Assembly: GCA_021800315.1 (NCBI GenBank)
Contig: JAJYZD010000121.1
Coordinates: forward strand, 1 to 10,491
From: Bacillota bacterium
GTDB lineage: Bacteria; Bacillota; Desulfotomaculia; Desulfotomaculales; JAJYZD01
DNA: 10,491 nucleotides
Direction: 5' to 3'
A program made the translations under genes and the position numbers. The notes under the pieces are model-generated. The model saw only the letters and a program-made list of their open reading frames with translations, was not told the origin of the DNA and searched no databases. The number at the start of each line of letters is the position of its first letter. Within the stretch, counting starts at the first letter, position 1. This document shows, piece by piece, positions 1 through 5,995 of this stretch.

Positions 1-447
1 GAAGGCTGGCAGACAAAGCTATGGCGACAAGCTGCCGGTCTGAAGAAGTGTTCATCCAAGTCGAAACTTGCTCCGGAATCCCATGCCAACGATGCAGTGG
101 CAATGTTGGTCGGACTTGCTGGTTGTGAGCCAGACAATGCTCCGTTTTGGGTATATCGTCGTCCCGAATTCGCAAGGAGGAGTCTGCACCGGCAGCATTT
201 TCAGAAAGGCGGCATTCGACCGAAGTTTGGCGGCACGTGCAACAATGGCCTTTTCCGCAAGGGCGATTTTGTTGTAGCAAGCAAAGCGGGAAAGACGTAT
301 AAAGGTTGGGTATGTGGGTTGCCTACAATAGATACCAATATGGTTGGGGTAATGGATGCCAACGGTAAGCGCATAAGTCAATTTACCCCGTCTAAAGTTC
401 GTCTTCTGGCCCGTTCTGGGAATGTTCTTTCGCAACGACTGCAGTAG
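1..447 (+). CDS. iscB: IscB-family RNA-guided HNH/RuvC nuclease, C-terminal fragment (5' end outside window)
   Basis: The frame is open from base 1 to a TAG stop and gives 148 residues, so the gene starts upstream of the window. IscB proteins are the transposon-encoded relatives of Cas9 that cut DNA guided by an omega RNA. The RuvC-III motif is visible as SHANDAVAM at fragment residues 27-35, with the His and Asp of the H-x-x-D-A signature at 28 and 31. It is followed by a basic block typical of the C-terminus of this family (RRPEF, LHRQHFQKGG, FGG at about 53-79), a small barrel-like stretch with KGDFVVASKAG and YKGWVCGLP (about 86-109), and the ending FTPSKVRLL. The N-terminal PLMP, RuvC-I/II and HNH parts are not in the window, so activity cannot be judged. 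GC content is lower than in the neighbouring genes, which fits mobile DNA. Family assignment is from memory of conserved motifs. Confidence 0.8.
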   Translation, partial: EGWQTKLWRQAAGLKKCSSKSKLAPESHANDAVAMLVGLAGCEPDNAPFWVYRRPEFARRSLHRQHFQKGGIRPKFGGTCNNGLFRKGDFVVASKAGKTYKGWVCGLPTIDTNMVGVMDANGKRISQFTPSKVRLLARSGNVLSQRLQ

Positions 448-460
448 TCGAGTAGTTTTG

Positions 461-502
461 CGCGCCTCATCCCCATGTCTGAAGCCAGGGGATTCCGGCG
501 CG
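461..502 (+). repeat. Hairpin at the right end of the IscB element
   Basis: CGCGCC (461-466) pairs with GGCGCG (497-502), and ATCCCC (469-474) pairs with GGGGAT (488-493), with a small internal loop between the two stems. It lies 13 bases after the IscB stop codon. IS200/IS605-type elements, to which IscB loci are related, end in subterminal imperfect hairpins recognised by the TnpA transposase. No transposase gene is visible, so if this is a mobile end it would have to be moved in trans. It could also serve as a transcription terminator, but no T-tract follows. The exact element boundary is not determined. Confidence 0.5.
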
Positions 503-706
503 ATTCCTTTGTTGAACGACGGACAGGTCTATGGGAGCGTGACGGTTCGTAATCCTTTCTAAGGAAGAATAAGCACCGGACACGGAGATCGGGTGCGGTG
601 TGTTCTGGCCGGCCTCGGTCAATGGGTCTCCCGGGGTCGCCCGTCTTGGGGCGTCCGGCGTTCCGGAGTCTTTCATCCACTGCCCGACACCGGGCACGCC
701 AAGTTG
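503..706. other. Stretch with no recognised gene between IscB element and orphan ORF
   Basis: All frames here give short or compositionally unconvincing products. A minus-strand open frame covers the region (to 467) but lacks the GC3 bias of the real genes. A GTGA tetramer sits at 539-542; HEARO/IscB elements are reported to integrate at ATGA or GTGA, so the element could extend to about here. That is a weak inference, because such tetramers are common. Confidence 0.3.
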
Positions 707-952
707 ATGACGACTGCCGGAGGATCCGGCCACCGGGGACCTGATCTCTTTCAGCAACAGGCGGATGAAGACGGAGACGGCCGGCAAAGGAAATTCACCT
801 TCGCCGGCGCGGAGTACTTCGTCCGGATGCAGGATAGAAACCTTTACACCACCGACCGGGAGGTCATCCGGCAGCGGGTCGGGAGGCTGGGCCTGGCCGG
901 CGTTTTCGAACGGCGCCACGACCACCGCCCGGTCATCGGGTCGGATCGGTGA
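707..952 (+). CDS. Orphan ORF of unknown function, start uncertain
   Basis: I do not recognise this protein. The part from about 776 to 952 looks genuinely coding: roughly 85 percent of its codons end in G or C, and the translation has a natural mix of residues (FTFAGAEYFVRMQDRN, then TTDREVIRQRVGRLGLAGVF). It ends 3 bases before the stop of the convergent Cys-rich gene. The 5' boundary is unclear. The ATG at 707 has no ribosome binding site, and the frame stays open back to an ATG at 593, where codon bias is lost. An ATG at 765 one frame over would join the conserved-looking part after a single-base shift near 784-790, so a frameshifted or 5'-truncated gene is possible. The nearby IscB insertion could have removed its original start. 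Confidence that the 3' part is coding is moderate; confidence in the start is low. Confidence 0.4.
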   Translation: MTTAGGSGHRGPDLFQQQADEDGDGRQRKFTFAGAEYFVRMQDRNLYTTDREVIRQRVGRLGLAGVFERRHDHRPVIGSDR

Positions 953-955
953 TCG

Positions 956-1117
956 CTATCGCCACCGCAGGCATTCATAGACGCAGAGGCCCGGCCAGTC
1001 ACAATCGCACAGGTCTGCACCGCGCATCAGGGAACAGACCGGACAGGTCTTGGTTTCAGCCAGTTGACACGGGCATGGTCCGGTGGACCGGCACGCCGCG
1101 CAAGGATAATCCGGCAC
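956..1117 (-). CDS. Ten-cysteine 53-residue miniprotein
   Basis: This short minus-strand gene starts with GTG (1117-1115). Upstream is AAGGAAGTGA (complement of 1123-1132), nine of ten matches to the ideal AAGGAGGTGA, 5 bases from the start. The 53-residue product begins MPDYPCAACR and ends VYECLRWR. Its ten cysteines are at 6, 9, 15, 17, 25, 28, 37, 39, 45 and 49. They form two similar modules, CxxC-x5-CxC (6-17) and CxxC-x8-CxC (25-39), then two more cysteines near a WPGLCVY segment. This suggests binding of zinc or iron-sulfur clusters. There is no signal peptide or membrane segment. It is convergent with the orphan ORF and divergent from the dehydratase-like gene, about 200 bases away. 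I cannot name a family. It could be a free-standing version of a Cys-rich domain otherwise fused to a redox enzyme (inference). Confidence 0.6.
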   Translation of the reverse strand: MPDYPCAACRSTGPCPCQLAETKTCPVCSLMRGADLCDCDWPGLCVYECLRWR

Positions 1118-1122
1118 CGCGG

Positions 1123-1132
1123 TCACTTCCTT
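1123..1132 (-). promoter_or_regulatory. Strong ribosome binding site of the Cys-rich miniprotein
   Basis: On the minus strand this reads AAGGAAGTGA, one mismatch from the full anti-16S complement, with 5 bases to the GTG at 1117. It decides the start and is the main reason to believe so short a gene. Confidence 0.6.
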
Positions 1133-1313
1133 TTTTGATTTGTTGTAGTCTATGACCGGTGCGCCGGGGATGGCAGTTCCCCAAGCCGGGTCCGGCCTGC
1201 CGATATCAGGCTCCCGGATGCAAACCGGGGCAAGGGCGGGCAGGGAATCGGCATCCCCTGGTCGAAAACAAGGAAAGGCTCTTTCTTTGAACTTTCACCG
1301 GGGGGGGTTCCTT

Positions 1314-2771
1314 ATGGCTTTGCGCACGCGGGAAGAATACCTGCAATCCTTGCGGGCCTTGCGCCCGAACATCCACAAATTCGACCGGCGCATCGAAGAC
1401 GTCACCACGGACCCGGTCACCCGGCGCACCGTGGAAAGCCACGCCCGGGCCTTTGACGCCGCCGGCGACAAAGACAGGCTGGATCTTTTCACCTGTACTT
1501 CCAACCTTACCGGTGAGAGGATCCACCGGTTCAACGGGCTGATGCCGGCCATGGAAGACGTCGTGCAAAGCGCCCGGTTTAAGAGGGCCATGTACCACCT
1601 GACCGGCACCTGCACCGGGGGTCTGTGCGTGGGCTGGAACGCCATGAACGTGCTCTGGGCGGTCACCGGCGACCTGGACCGGGATTGTGGGACGGCTTAC
1701 CAGCCGCGGCTGAAGGAGTGGATCCTGCGGGCGCAGGAAAAGGGGCTGGTGACGGCCGGCGCCCTTACGGACGCCAAAGGGGACCGCGCCCTTAAGCCCT
1801 CCGGGCAGCGTGATCCGGACAGCCACTTACGGGTGGTCAGGGTCCGGGAAGACGGCATCGTTATCCGGGGAGCCAAGGTGATGATCGCCGGGGTGGCGGC
1901 CGCCCACGAAATATTCATCCTGCCGGGGTCGGCTTACGGCGAGGCGGACCGGGACTACGCCGTGGCCTGCGCGGTGCCCCGGGATATCGAAGGGCTGACC
2001 ATCGTGGAGACCCGCCGGCCCAGCGACGGTCGGGAACTGGACCCGGGGTTCGATGCGCCGGAAACGGGCACATCCCAGGCCTACCTGCTGTTCGAGGACG
2101 TGTTCGTACCGGCGGACAGGGTTTTCATGTGCGGGGAGTACGGGTATACGGGGCGGATCATCGAGTATTTCACCGCCAATTACCGCGCCTGCATCGGCGC
2201 CTGCGTGGCCGGGCAGGGGGACGTGATGATCGGCGCGGCGGCCCTGGTGGCCAGGGCCAACGGTTTGCCGGCCAAAACGTTCGCCGGGAAAATGGTGGAC
2301 ATGGCGGTCAACAACGAAACCACCTTCGGGACGGGCATCGGCGCCATCGCCATGGGCCGGAGGCATCCGGCCGGAATCTGGTTCGCCGACCCGCTTTTGG
2401 CCCATACCAACAAGGTGCTGGTGGCCACCCTGCCCTACGAGACCAAGCGCCTGGCCCAGGAAATCGGCGGCGGGGCGGTGGAAACCGGCTGCTTCCCGTC
2501 CTATGCCGATTTCATCAGCCCGGAGTACGGTCACCTGGTGCAAAAGTACATGAAGGCCGGGCCGGCTTCGGGGGAGACCCGGGCCAGGGCGGCCCGGCTG
2601 GTCGAATGGCTCACCCTGGGGGCCGGGGTGCCGGGATGCATGCACGGGGGCGGTTCGCCCGACGGGGCCCGGCTGGTGGTGCGTTCGCGCACGCCGGTGG
2701 AGGAATTCGTCGGGTATGCCCGCGCTTTGGCCGGGATCGAGGAGGCGGTGCCGGAGCCGGCGCAAAAGTAG
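1314..2771 (+). CDS. HpaB / 4-hydroxybutyryl-CoA dehydratase family protein with altered active site
   Basis: The 485-residue product matches the length and layout of 4-hydroxybutyryl-CoA dehydratase (AbfD), a flavin and [4Fe-4S] enzyme of aminobutyrate fermentation, and more distantly of the FAD-dependent 4-hydroxyphenylacetate 3-monooxygenases. Family-like stretches are the N-terminus (TREEYLQSLRALRP), LTDAKGDRALKPSGQRDPD (151-169), the flavin-region REDGIVIRGAK (178-188), DVFVPADRVF (262-271), GQGDVMIGAAALVA (300-313) and MHGGGSPD (443-450). The start is ATG 1314, preceded by a G7 ribosome binding site; an upstream in-frame extension to 1152 is less likely. Aligned from memory with AbfD, ligand cysteines 103 and 299 correspond to C105 and C297, but the first cysteine is shifted (C100, giving CxxxxC instead of CxxxC) and ligand His292 is Tyr290. 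Catalytic Thr190, Glu257, Tyr296, Lys300 and Glu455 are also replaced. It is therefore probably not an ordinary 4-hydroxybutyryl-CoA dehydratase. The substrate is unknown. The gene stands alone, with no fermentation genes beside it. Confidence 0.85.
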   Translation: MALRTREEYLQSLRALRPNIHKFDRRIEDVTTDPVTRRTVESHARAFDAAGDKDRLDLFTCTSNLTGERIHRFNGLMPAMEDVVQSARFKRAMYHLTGTCTGGLCVGWNAMNVLWAVTGDLDRDCGTAYQPRLKEWILRAQEKGLVTAGALTDAKGDRALKPSGQRDPDSHLRVVRVREDGIVIRGAKVMIAGVAAAHEIFILPGSAYGEADRDYAVACAVPRDIEGLTIVETRRPSDGRELDPGFDAPETGTSQAYLLFEDVFVPADRVFMCGEYGYTGRIIEYFTANYRACIGACVAGQGDVMIGAAALVARANGLPAKTFAGKMVDMAVNNETTFGTGIGAIAMGRRHPAGIWFADPLLAHTNKVLVATLPYETKRLAQEIGGGAVETGCFPSYADFISPEYGHLVQKYMKAGPASGETRARAARLVEWLTLGAGVPGCMHGGGSPDGARLVVRSRTPVEEFVGYARALAGIEEAVPEPAQK

Positions 2772-2812
2772 GGCGGCCTTCGGTCAATTACCGTTCTGAG
2801 CGACGTAAGTAA

Positions 2813-2881
2813 GCACACCTTGGCATAAGCTGGTATTTATACAACGGGAAAGAGTCTTTGTGAAATGACGTAACGGTGTGC
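2813..2881. repeat. Perfect 7-base inverted repeat with a minus-strand promoter-like site inside
   Basis: GCACACC (2813-2819) and GGTGTGC (2875-2881) are perfect inverted copies 55 bases apart. Between them the minus strand has TTCACA (complement of 2859-2864), a 17-base spacer and TATAAA (complement of 2836-2841), a fair sigma-A match that would transcribe antisense into the dehydratase-like gene. The 168-base gap 2772-2939 shows no gene and no clear terminator. The repeat could be the ends of a small non-coding element or chance. Confidence 0.25.
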
Positions 2882-2939
2882 CGCTGCTCGTCCTCCCCAT
2901 GCCTGGAACCGCCTGAAGGCAGGGACTCCCGCGCCGGTT

Positions 2940-3383
2940 CTATTGGTGGAAGAAAAACCGCCAGCTGTTGATGCCGCCCACGGCCGCGGCTGTGAGTATC
3001 GCGCTCCACAGGGCGGTGCCGGTCACCATCCAGAAGAGAAGGGGTCGCGGCCTCAGGCCCAGGGAAACCCCCAGCGCGGTACCCAGCGCGGTGCCGACCA
3101 AAAGCGGCGCCAAGAGTCCCAGGCCCGCCGGGCCGAAACGGGCGTAAGCCTTTTGCAGCCATTCCCGGCGCGATGACCGGGTCGCCCGTCCGTGTTTTTC
3201 CATAACCAGGTTGCGGATTTTTTCGCCCAGGAACAATATGACCAGGGTATCCAGGCTGGCGCCCAGGCTGGCGGCCACCGCGGTCGGGAACGGGCCCAGG
3301 CGCATGGTCAGTCCGACGGCGATGGACGCCTTGAATTCCAGGGCCGCCAGGCCGGTGACAGTCAGGAAACGGATAATGGGCAT
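2940..3383 (-). CDS. Small multidrug export family membrane protein (Sm_multidrug_ex, PF06695-like)
   Basis: The 147-residue product is mostly hydrophobic with about four membrane segments, roughly residues 5-25, 30-50, 83-105 and 110-138. A basic loop lies between them (EKHGRATRSSRREW). The pattern of a Glu followed by KASIAVGLTMRLGP near the N-terminus, then RFGPAGLGLLAPLLVGTALGTALGVSLGL in the second half, fits the small multi-drug export family. Despite that family name the transported substrate is not established. The chosen start is ATG 3383 with AAAGGTG six bases upstream; an open frame extends 35 codons further but is polar and lacks a ribosome binding site. It lies downstream of abrB on the same strand, separated by about 250 bases, so co-transcription is uncertain. 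Confidence 0.65.
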   Translation of the reverse strand: MPIIRFLTVTGLAALEFKASIAVGLTMRLGPFPTAVAASLGASLDTLVILFLGEKIRNLVMEKHGRATRSSRREWLQKAYARFGPAGLGLLAPLLVGTALGTALGVSLGLRPRPLLFWMVTGTALWSAILTAAAVGGINSWRFFFHQ

Positions 3384-3637
3384 AAGCACCTTTCCATGGC
3401 GCAAATTTCCCGTCCGGCCCGCGGCCGGGCTCTTTTCGCCGTTGTCTGAATGGTTCGCGCTCCGGACGCCGATTCCTGCCTTTTTCACGGGCCGGCCCCG
3501 GCGGATAATATTGGGCCGGGGAGATGACCGGGTCGAAAGTCCAGGGACGGGGGAAAGACGGCGGCCCCGGCATCGCGCGGGGCGACGCCGGGACCGGACG
3601 GTTACGAAGGGTTGACCCTAACAACAGGGTAAAGCGG

Positions 3638-3892
3638 TTACATCGCCTGGGTGTTTTCAAACAGGGCCTGGGCACACTCGCGGCAAACCAGCTTTCCTTT
3701 GTAATGCTGGACGTCGGATGCGTTGCCGCAGAAAACGCAGGCGGGCTCGTACTTCTTCAGGATGATCTTCTCATTGTCGACATAGATTTCCAGGGCATCT
3801 TTCTCATCAATTCCCAGAGTGCGCCGGAGTTCGATGGGTATGACCACGCGGCCGAGTTCATCCACCTTCCGCACAATACCGGTAGATTTCAT
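3638..3892 (-). CDS. abrB: AbrB transition-state regulator with zinc-ribbon-like C-terminus
   Basis: The 84-residue product begins MKSTGIVRKVDELGRVVIPI and continues ELRRTLGIDEKDALEIYVDN, nearly identical to the DNA-binding swapped-hairpin domain (about 1-50) of Bacillus AbrB, the regulator that represses stationary-phase and sporulation genes during growth. The C-terminal half differs from Bacillus: it carries CxxC at 52-55 and CxxC at 70-73, which should form a small zinc site and is a form I associate with clostridial AbrB proteins. The start is ATG 3892 with GGGAGGGA just upstream; the longer open frame adds an unlikely hydrophobic leader. It is transcribed divergently from metG, a common arrangement in Firmicutes, and has its own promoter (3946-3974). 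AbrB proteins often autoregulate, and the AT-rich upstream DNA would suit that (inference). Confidence 0.92.
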   Translation of the reverse strand: MKSTGIVRKVDELGRVVIPIELRRTLGIDEKDALEIYVDNEKIILKKYEPACVFCGNASDVQHYKGKLVCRECAQALFENTQAM

Positions 3893-3945
3893 CGCTATCC
3901 CTCCCTTACAACAAATTTCGACGATAATTGCAATACCCTGACTAA

Positions 3946-3974
3946 ATGGTACCATCGATCCCAGTTATAGTCAA
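3946..3974 (-). promoter_or_regulatory. Sigma-A promoter of abrB
   Basis: On the minus strand TTGACT (complement of 3969-3974) and TACCAT (complement of 3946-3951) are 17 bases apart. Transcription would start near 3939, giving a leader of about 47 bases to the abrB start. The DNA around it is strongly AT-rich. Confidence 0.55.
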
Positions 3975-4368
3975 TAGGGTTTTTTAGGCTTTTTTCAAAA
4001 TTTATTTCAATATATATGCCCCTTTACTCCCGAACTCTACAATTATTGCACCGTTGCCTCTTTTTACGCCGCCTGACATTTTTGGCAGGCGGTCAAGGTA
4101 GGAATTATGGGCTGTATGTGGGATATTGTCATATCCAATCCTATTATGTTATTTCTTAACATAACGATCCCTGGGTCGGCCCTGGAACGGCTGGCGCACG
4201 CCGCCGTAAGGATTGCCGGTTGCCGGGGCCAAGGCCCGGCGGTTGCGTTTTTTGTCGCCAGCCTTAGCCGGGTGATTCCACGCCTATATCACAAGTATGT
4301 TACATTCTTGTAGCACTTTACGAGTTATTTTCTGGATGCGGTCCCAGGAGGGTTTATCCCCGGCCGAC
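3975..4368. other. Divergent abrB-metG intergenic region, AT-rich then GC-rich, with several palindromes
   Basis: There is no convincing gene here; a 68-codon plus-strand open frame (4107-4313) has no family features or ribosome binding site. The left part (3975-4165) is far more AT-rich than the rest of the window. Inverted repeats are CCGCCTG / CAGGCGG (4069-4075 / 4086-4092), GGATAT-TGTC-ATATCC (about 4121-4136) and TTATGTTA / TAACATAA (4144-4151 / 4157-4164). A GC hairpin GCCGGG / CCCGGC near 4222-4240 is followed 7 bases later by T6, a possible weak terminator. There is no T-box core sequence, so metG does not appear to be T-box controlled from here. Confidence 0.5.
4144..4164. promoter_or_regulatory. 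Operator-like palindrome
   Basis: TTATGTTA and TAACATAA are perfect 8-base inverted copies with a 5-base spacer, about 20 bases from another perfect palindrome at 4121-4136. The size and symmetry suit binding of a dimeric regulator. No T-tract follows, so a terminator is unlikely. The protein that binds is unknown. Confidence 0.35.
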
Positions 4369-4398
4369 TTGACAATCACTGTCAGGAGCCGGTAGAAT
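4369..4398 (+). promoter_or_regulatory. Sigma-A promoter of the metG operon
   Basis: TTGACA (4369-4374, perfect -35) and TAGAAT (4393-4398) are 18 bases apart. Transcription would start near 4405, leaving about 34 untranslated bases before metG, too short for a riboswitch or T-box. Confidence 0.7.
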
Positions 4399-4438
4399 CG
4401 ACAGGGGAAGACCGGTTGAATTGCGGAGGGAGAACAGC

Positions 4439-5989
4439 TTGAGCAAGCCTACTTTTTACATAACGACGCCCATTTACTATCCCAGTGACAACCTGCACAT
4501 CGGCCATGCCTACACCACGGTGGCCGCCGACGCCCTGGCCCGCTATTACAGGCTGACCGGCTACGACGTCCGGTTTCTCACCGGGTCGGACGAGCACGGG
4601 CAGAAGATCGAGCGGCAAGCGCGCGCCAAAGGGGTTTCGCCCCGGGAATACGTTGATCCGGTAGTGGCCGATTTCAAGAAGTTGTGGGACCTGCTTTTGG
4701 TCGGCTACGACGACTTCATCCGGACCACCGAGGACCGGCACCGTGTGACGGTCCAGGCCGTTTTCCAAAAACTATACGACCAGGGGGATATATACAAGGC
4801 CGCCTATTCCGGGTGGTACTGTACTCCCTGTGAAACCTTCTGGACCGGGCGCCAGCTGGCCGGGGACAATTGTCCCGATTGCGGCCGGCCGGTGGAAATG
4901 CTGGAGGAGGAGAGCTACTTTTTCCGGCTCTCCCGTTACGCCGGCCGCCTCTTGCAGCACATAGAGGACAACCCGTCCTTCATTCAGCCCGCCGGGCGGC
5001 GCAACGAAATGGTGAGCTTCATCAGGATGGGGCTGGAGGACCTCTGCGTTTCGCGTACCACCTTTGACTGGGGTATACCTGTACCGTTCGATCCCAAGCA
5101 CGTCGTCTACGTCTGGGTGGACGCCCTTACCAACTACATTTCCGCCCTCGGCTACGCCCAGCCCGACGATTCCCTCTACCGGCGCTACTGGCCGGCGGAT
5201 GTCCACCTGGTCGGCAAGGATATCGTGCGCTTCCACACCGTCATCTGGCCCATCATCCTCATGGCCTGCGGGTGTCCGCTGCCCCGTCAGGTGGTCGGCC
5301 ACGGCTGGCTGCTCCTGGACAGCGGCAAGATGTCCAAATCCCGGGGCAACGTGGTGGATCCCGTGGAATTGGTGGAAAAATACGGGGTGGACGCCGTCCG
5401 CTATTACCTCCTGCGGGAGCTTCCGTTCGGGGCCGACGGCAATTATTCGGAAGAAGCGCTGGTCACCCGCATCAACACCGACCTGGCCAATGAACTGGGC
5501 AACCTGGTGGCCAGGACCGTCGCCATGGTGGCGAAGTACCGCGGGGGAATCCTGCCCGCCCCGGGGACACCGGACGGGCCGGACGAAGAACTGAGGGATC
5601 TGGCCGTCGCCGTCCCCGCCCTGGTGGCGGAACAGATGGAGGCCCGGTCCCTGAACGGGGCGCTGGACGCCGTTTGGAAACTGGTCAAGCGGGCCAACCG
5701 CTACGTCGACGAAACCGCTCCCTGGAACCTGGCCAAGCGGGAGGACCTGGCACCCAGGCTGGACGCGGTCCTGTACAACCTGGTGGAAGCCTTGCGCTTT
5801 ACCGGCATACTGGTATCGCCCTTTTTACCCCAGGTGCCCCCCCGGCTTATGTCCCAGCTGGGTCTGGCCGGACGGCCGGACCTGACCGCATGGGAAGCCC
5901 TGGTCTGGGGCGCGTGTCCGTCCGGCACCCGGGTGACCAAGGGCCCGGCCCTTTTCCCCCGCATTGAAACCGCGAAACAGGAGAAATAA
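4439..5989 (+). CDS. metG: Methionyl-tRNA synthetase (cytosolic; charges tRNA-Met)
   Basis: The 516-residue enzyme attaches methionine to initiator and elongator tRNA-Met. The class I signatures are HIGH at about 20-23 (NLHIGHAYTT) and KMSKS at 297-301. The connective-peptide zinc knuckle has CTPC (128-131) and CPDC (145-148), typical of the bacterial form with one zinc site. VYVWVDALTNY (223-233) and the anticodon-binding helical domain (about 350-500, with WNLAKRED) follow. The protein stops after the anticodon domain and lacks the C-terminal Trbp111-like tRNA-binding domain that makes many Firmicute MetG proteins about 650 residues long. The TTG start at 4439 is chosen because GGAGGGAG lies 7 bases before it; a further in-frame TTG at 4421 overlaps that site. 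It is the first gene of a tight operon with tatD and a CobO-like gene. Confidence 0.96.
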   Translation: MSKPTFYITTPIYYPSDNLHIGHAYTTVAADALARYYRLTGYDVRFLTGSDEHGQKIERQARAKGVSPREYVDPVVADFKKLWDLLLVGYDDFIRTTEDRHRVTVQAVFQKLYDQGDIYKAAYSGWYCTPCETFWTGRQLAGDNCPDCGRPVEMLEEESYFFRLSRYAGRLLQHIEDNPSFIQPAGRRNEMVSFIRMGLEDLCVSRTTFDWGIPVPFDPKHVVYVWVDALTNYISALGYAQPDDSLYRRYWPADVHLVGKDIVRFHTVIWPIILMACGCPLPRQVVGHGWLLLDSGKMSKSRGNVVDPVELVEKYGVDAVRYYLLRELPFGADGNYSEEALVTRINTDLANELGNLVARTVAMVAKYRGGILPAPGTPDGPDEELRDLAVAVPALVAEQMEARSLNGALDAVWKLVKRANRYVDETAPWNLAKREDLAPRLDAVLYNLVEALRFTGILVSPFLPQVPPRLMSQLGLAGRPDLTAWEALVWGACPSGTRVTKGPALFPRIETAKQEK

Positions 5990-5995
5990 GCCGCG

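Noticed and set aside
467..925. 152-codon minus-strand open frame opposite the orphan ORF
   Set aside because: Codon third positions show no GC bias, no ribosome binding site was found, and the plus-strand frame at 776-952 is better supported.
1827..2765. Open frame of 312 codons on the minus strand inside the dehydratase-like gene
   Set aside because: It is the antisense shadow of a GC-rich gene with clear family motifs; its translation is rich in Gly, Pro, Arg and His and has no domain features.
3614..3637. ACCCT/AGGGT hairpin just after abrB as a terminator
   Set aside because: The stem is only five base pairs and no T-tract follows on the minus strand.
2788..3675. 295-codon minus-strand open frame
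   Set aside because: It overlaps the Sm_multidrug-like gene in another frame and is dominated by Pro, Gly and Arg, as expected of a shadow frame.
4107..4313. 68-codon plus-strand frame in the abrB-metG gap
   Set aside because: No ribosome binding site, no recognisable family, and it runs through palindromes and a terminator-like hairpin.
4186..4438. T-box leader for metG
   Set aside because: The conserved antiterminator sequence AGGGTGGNACCGCG is absent, and the promoter leaves only about 34 leader bases.
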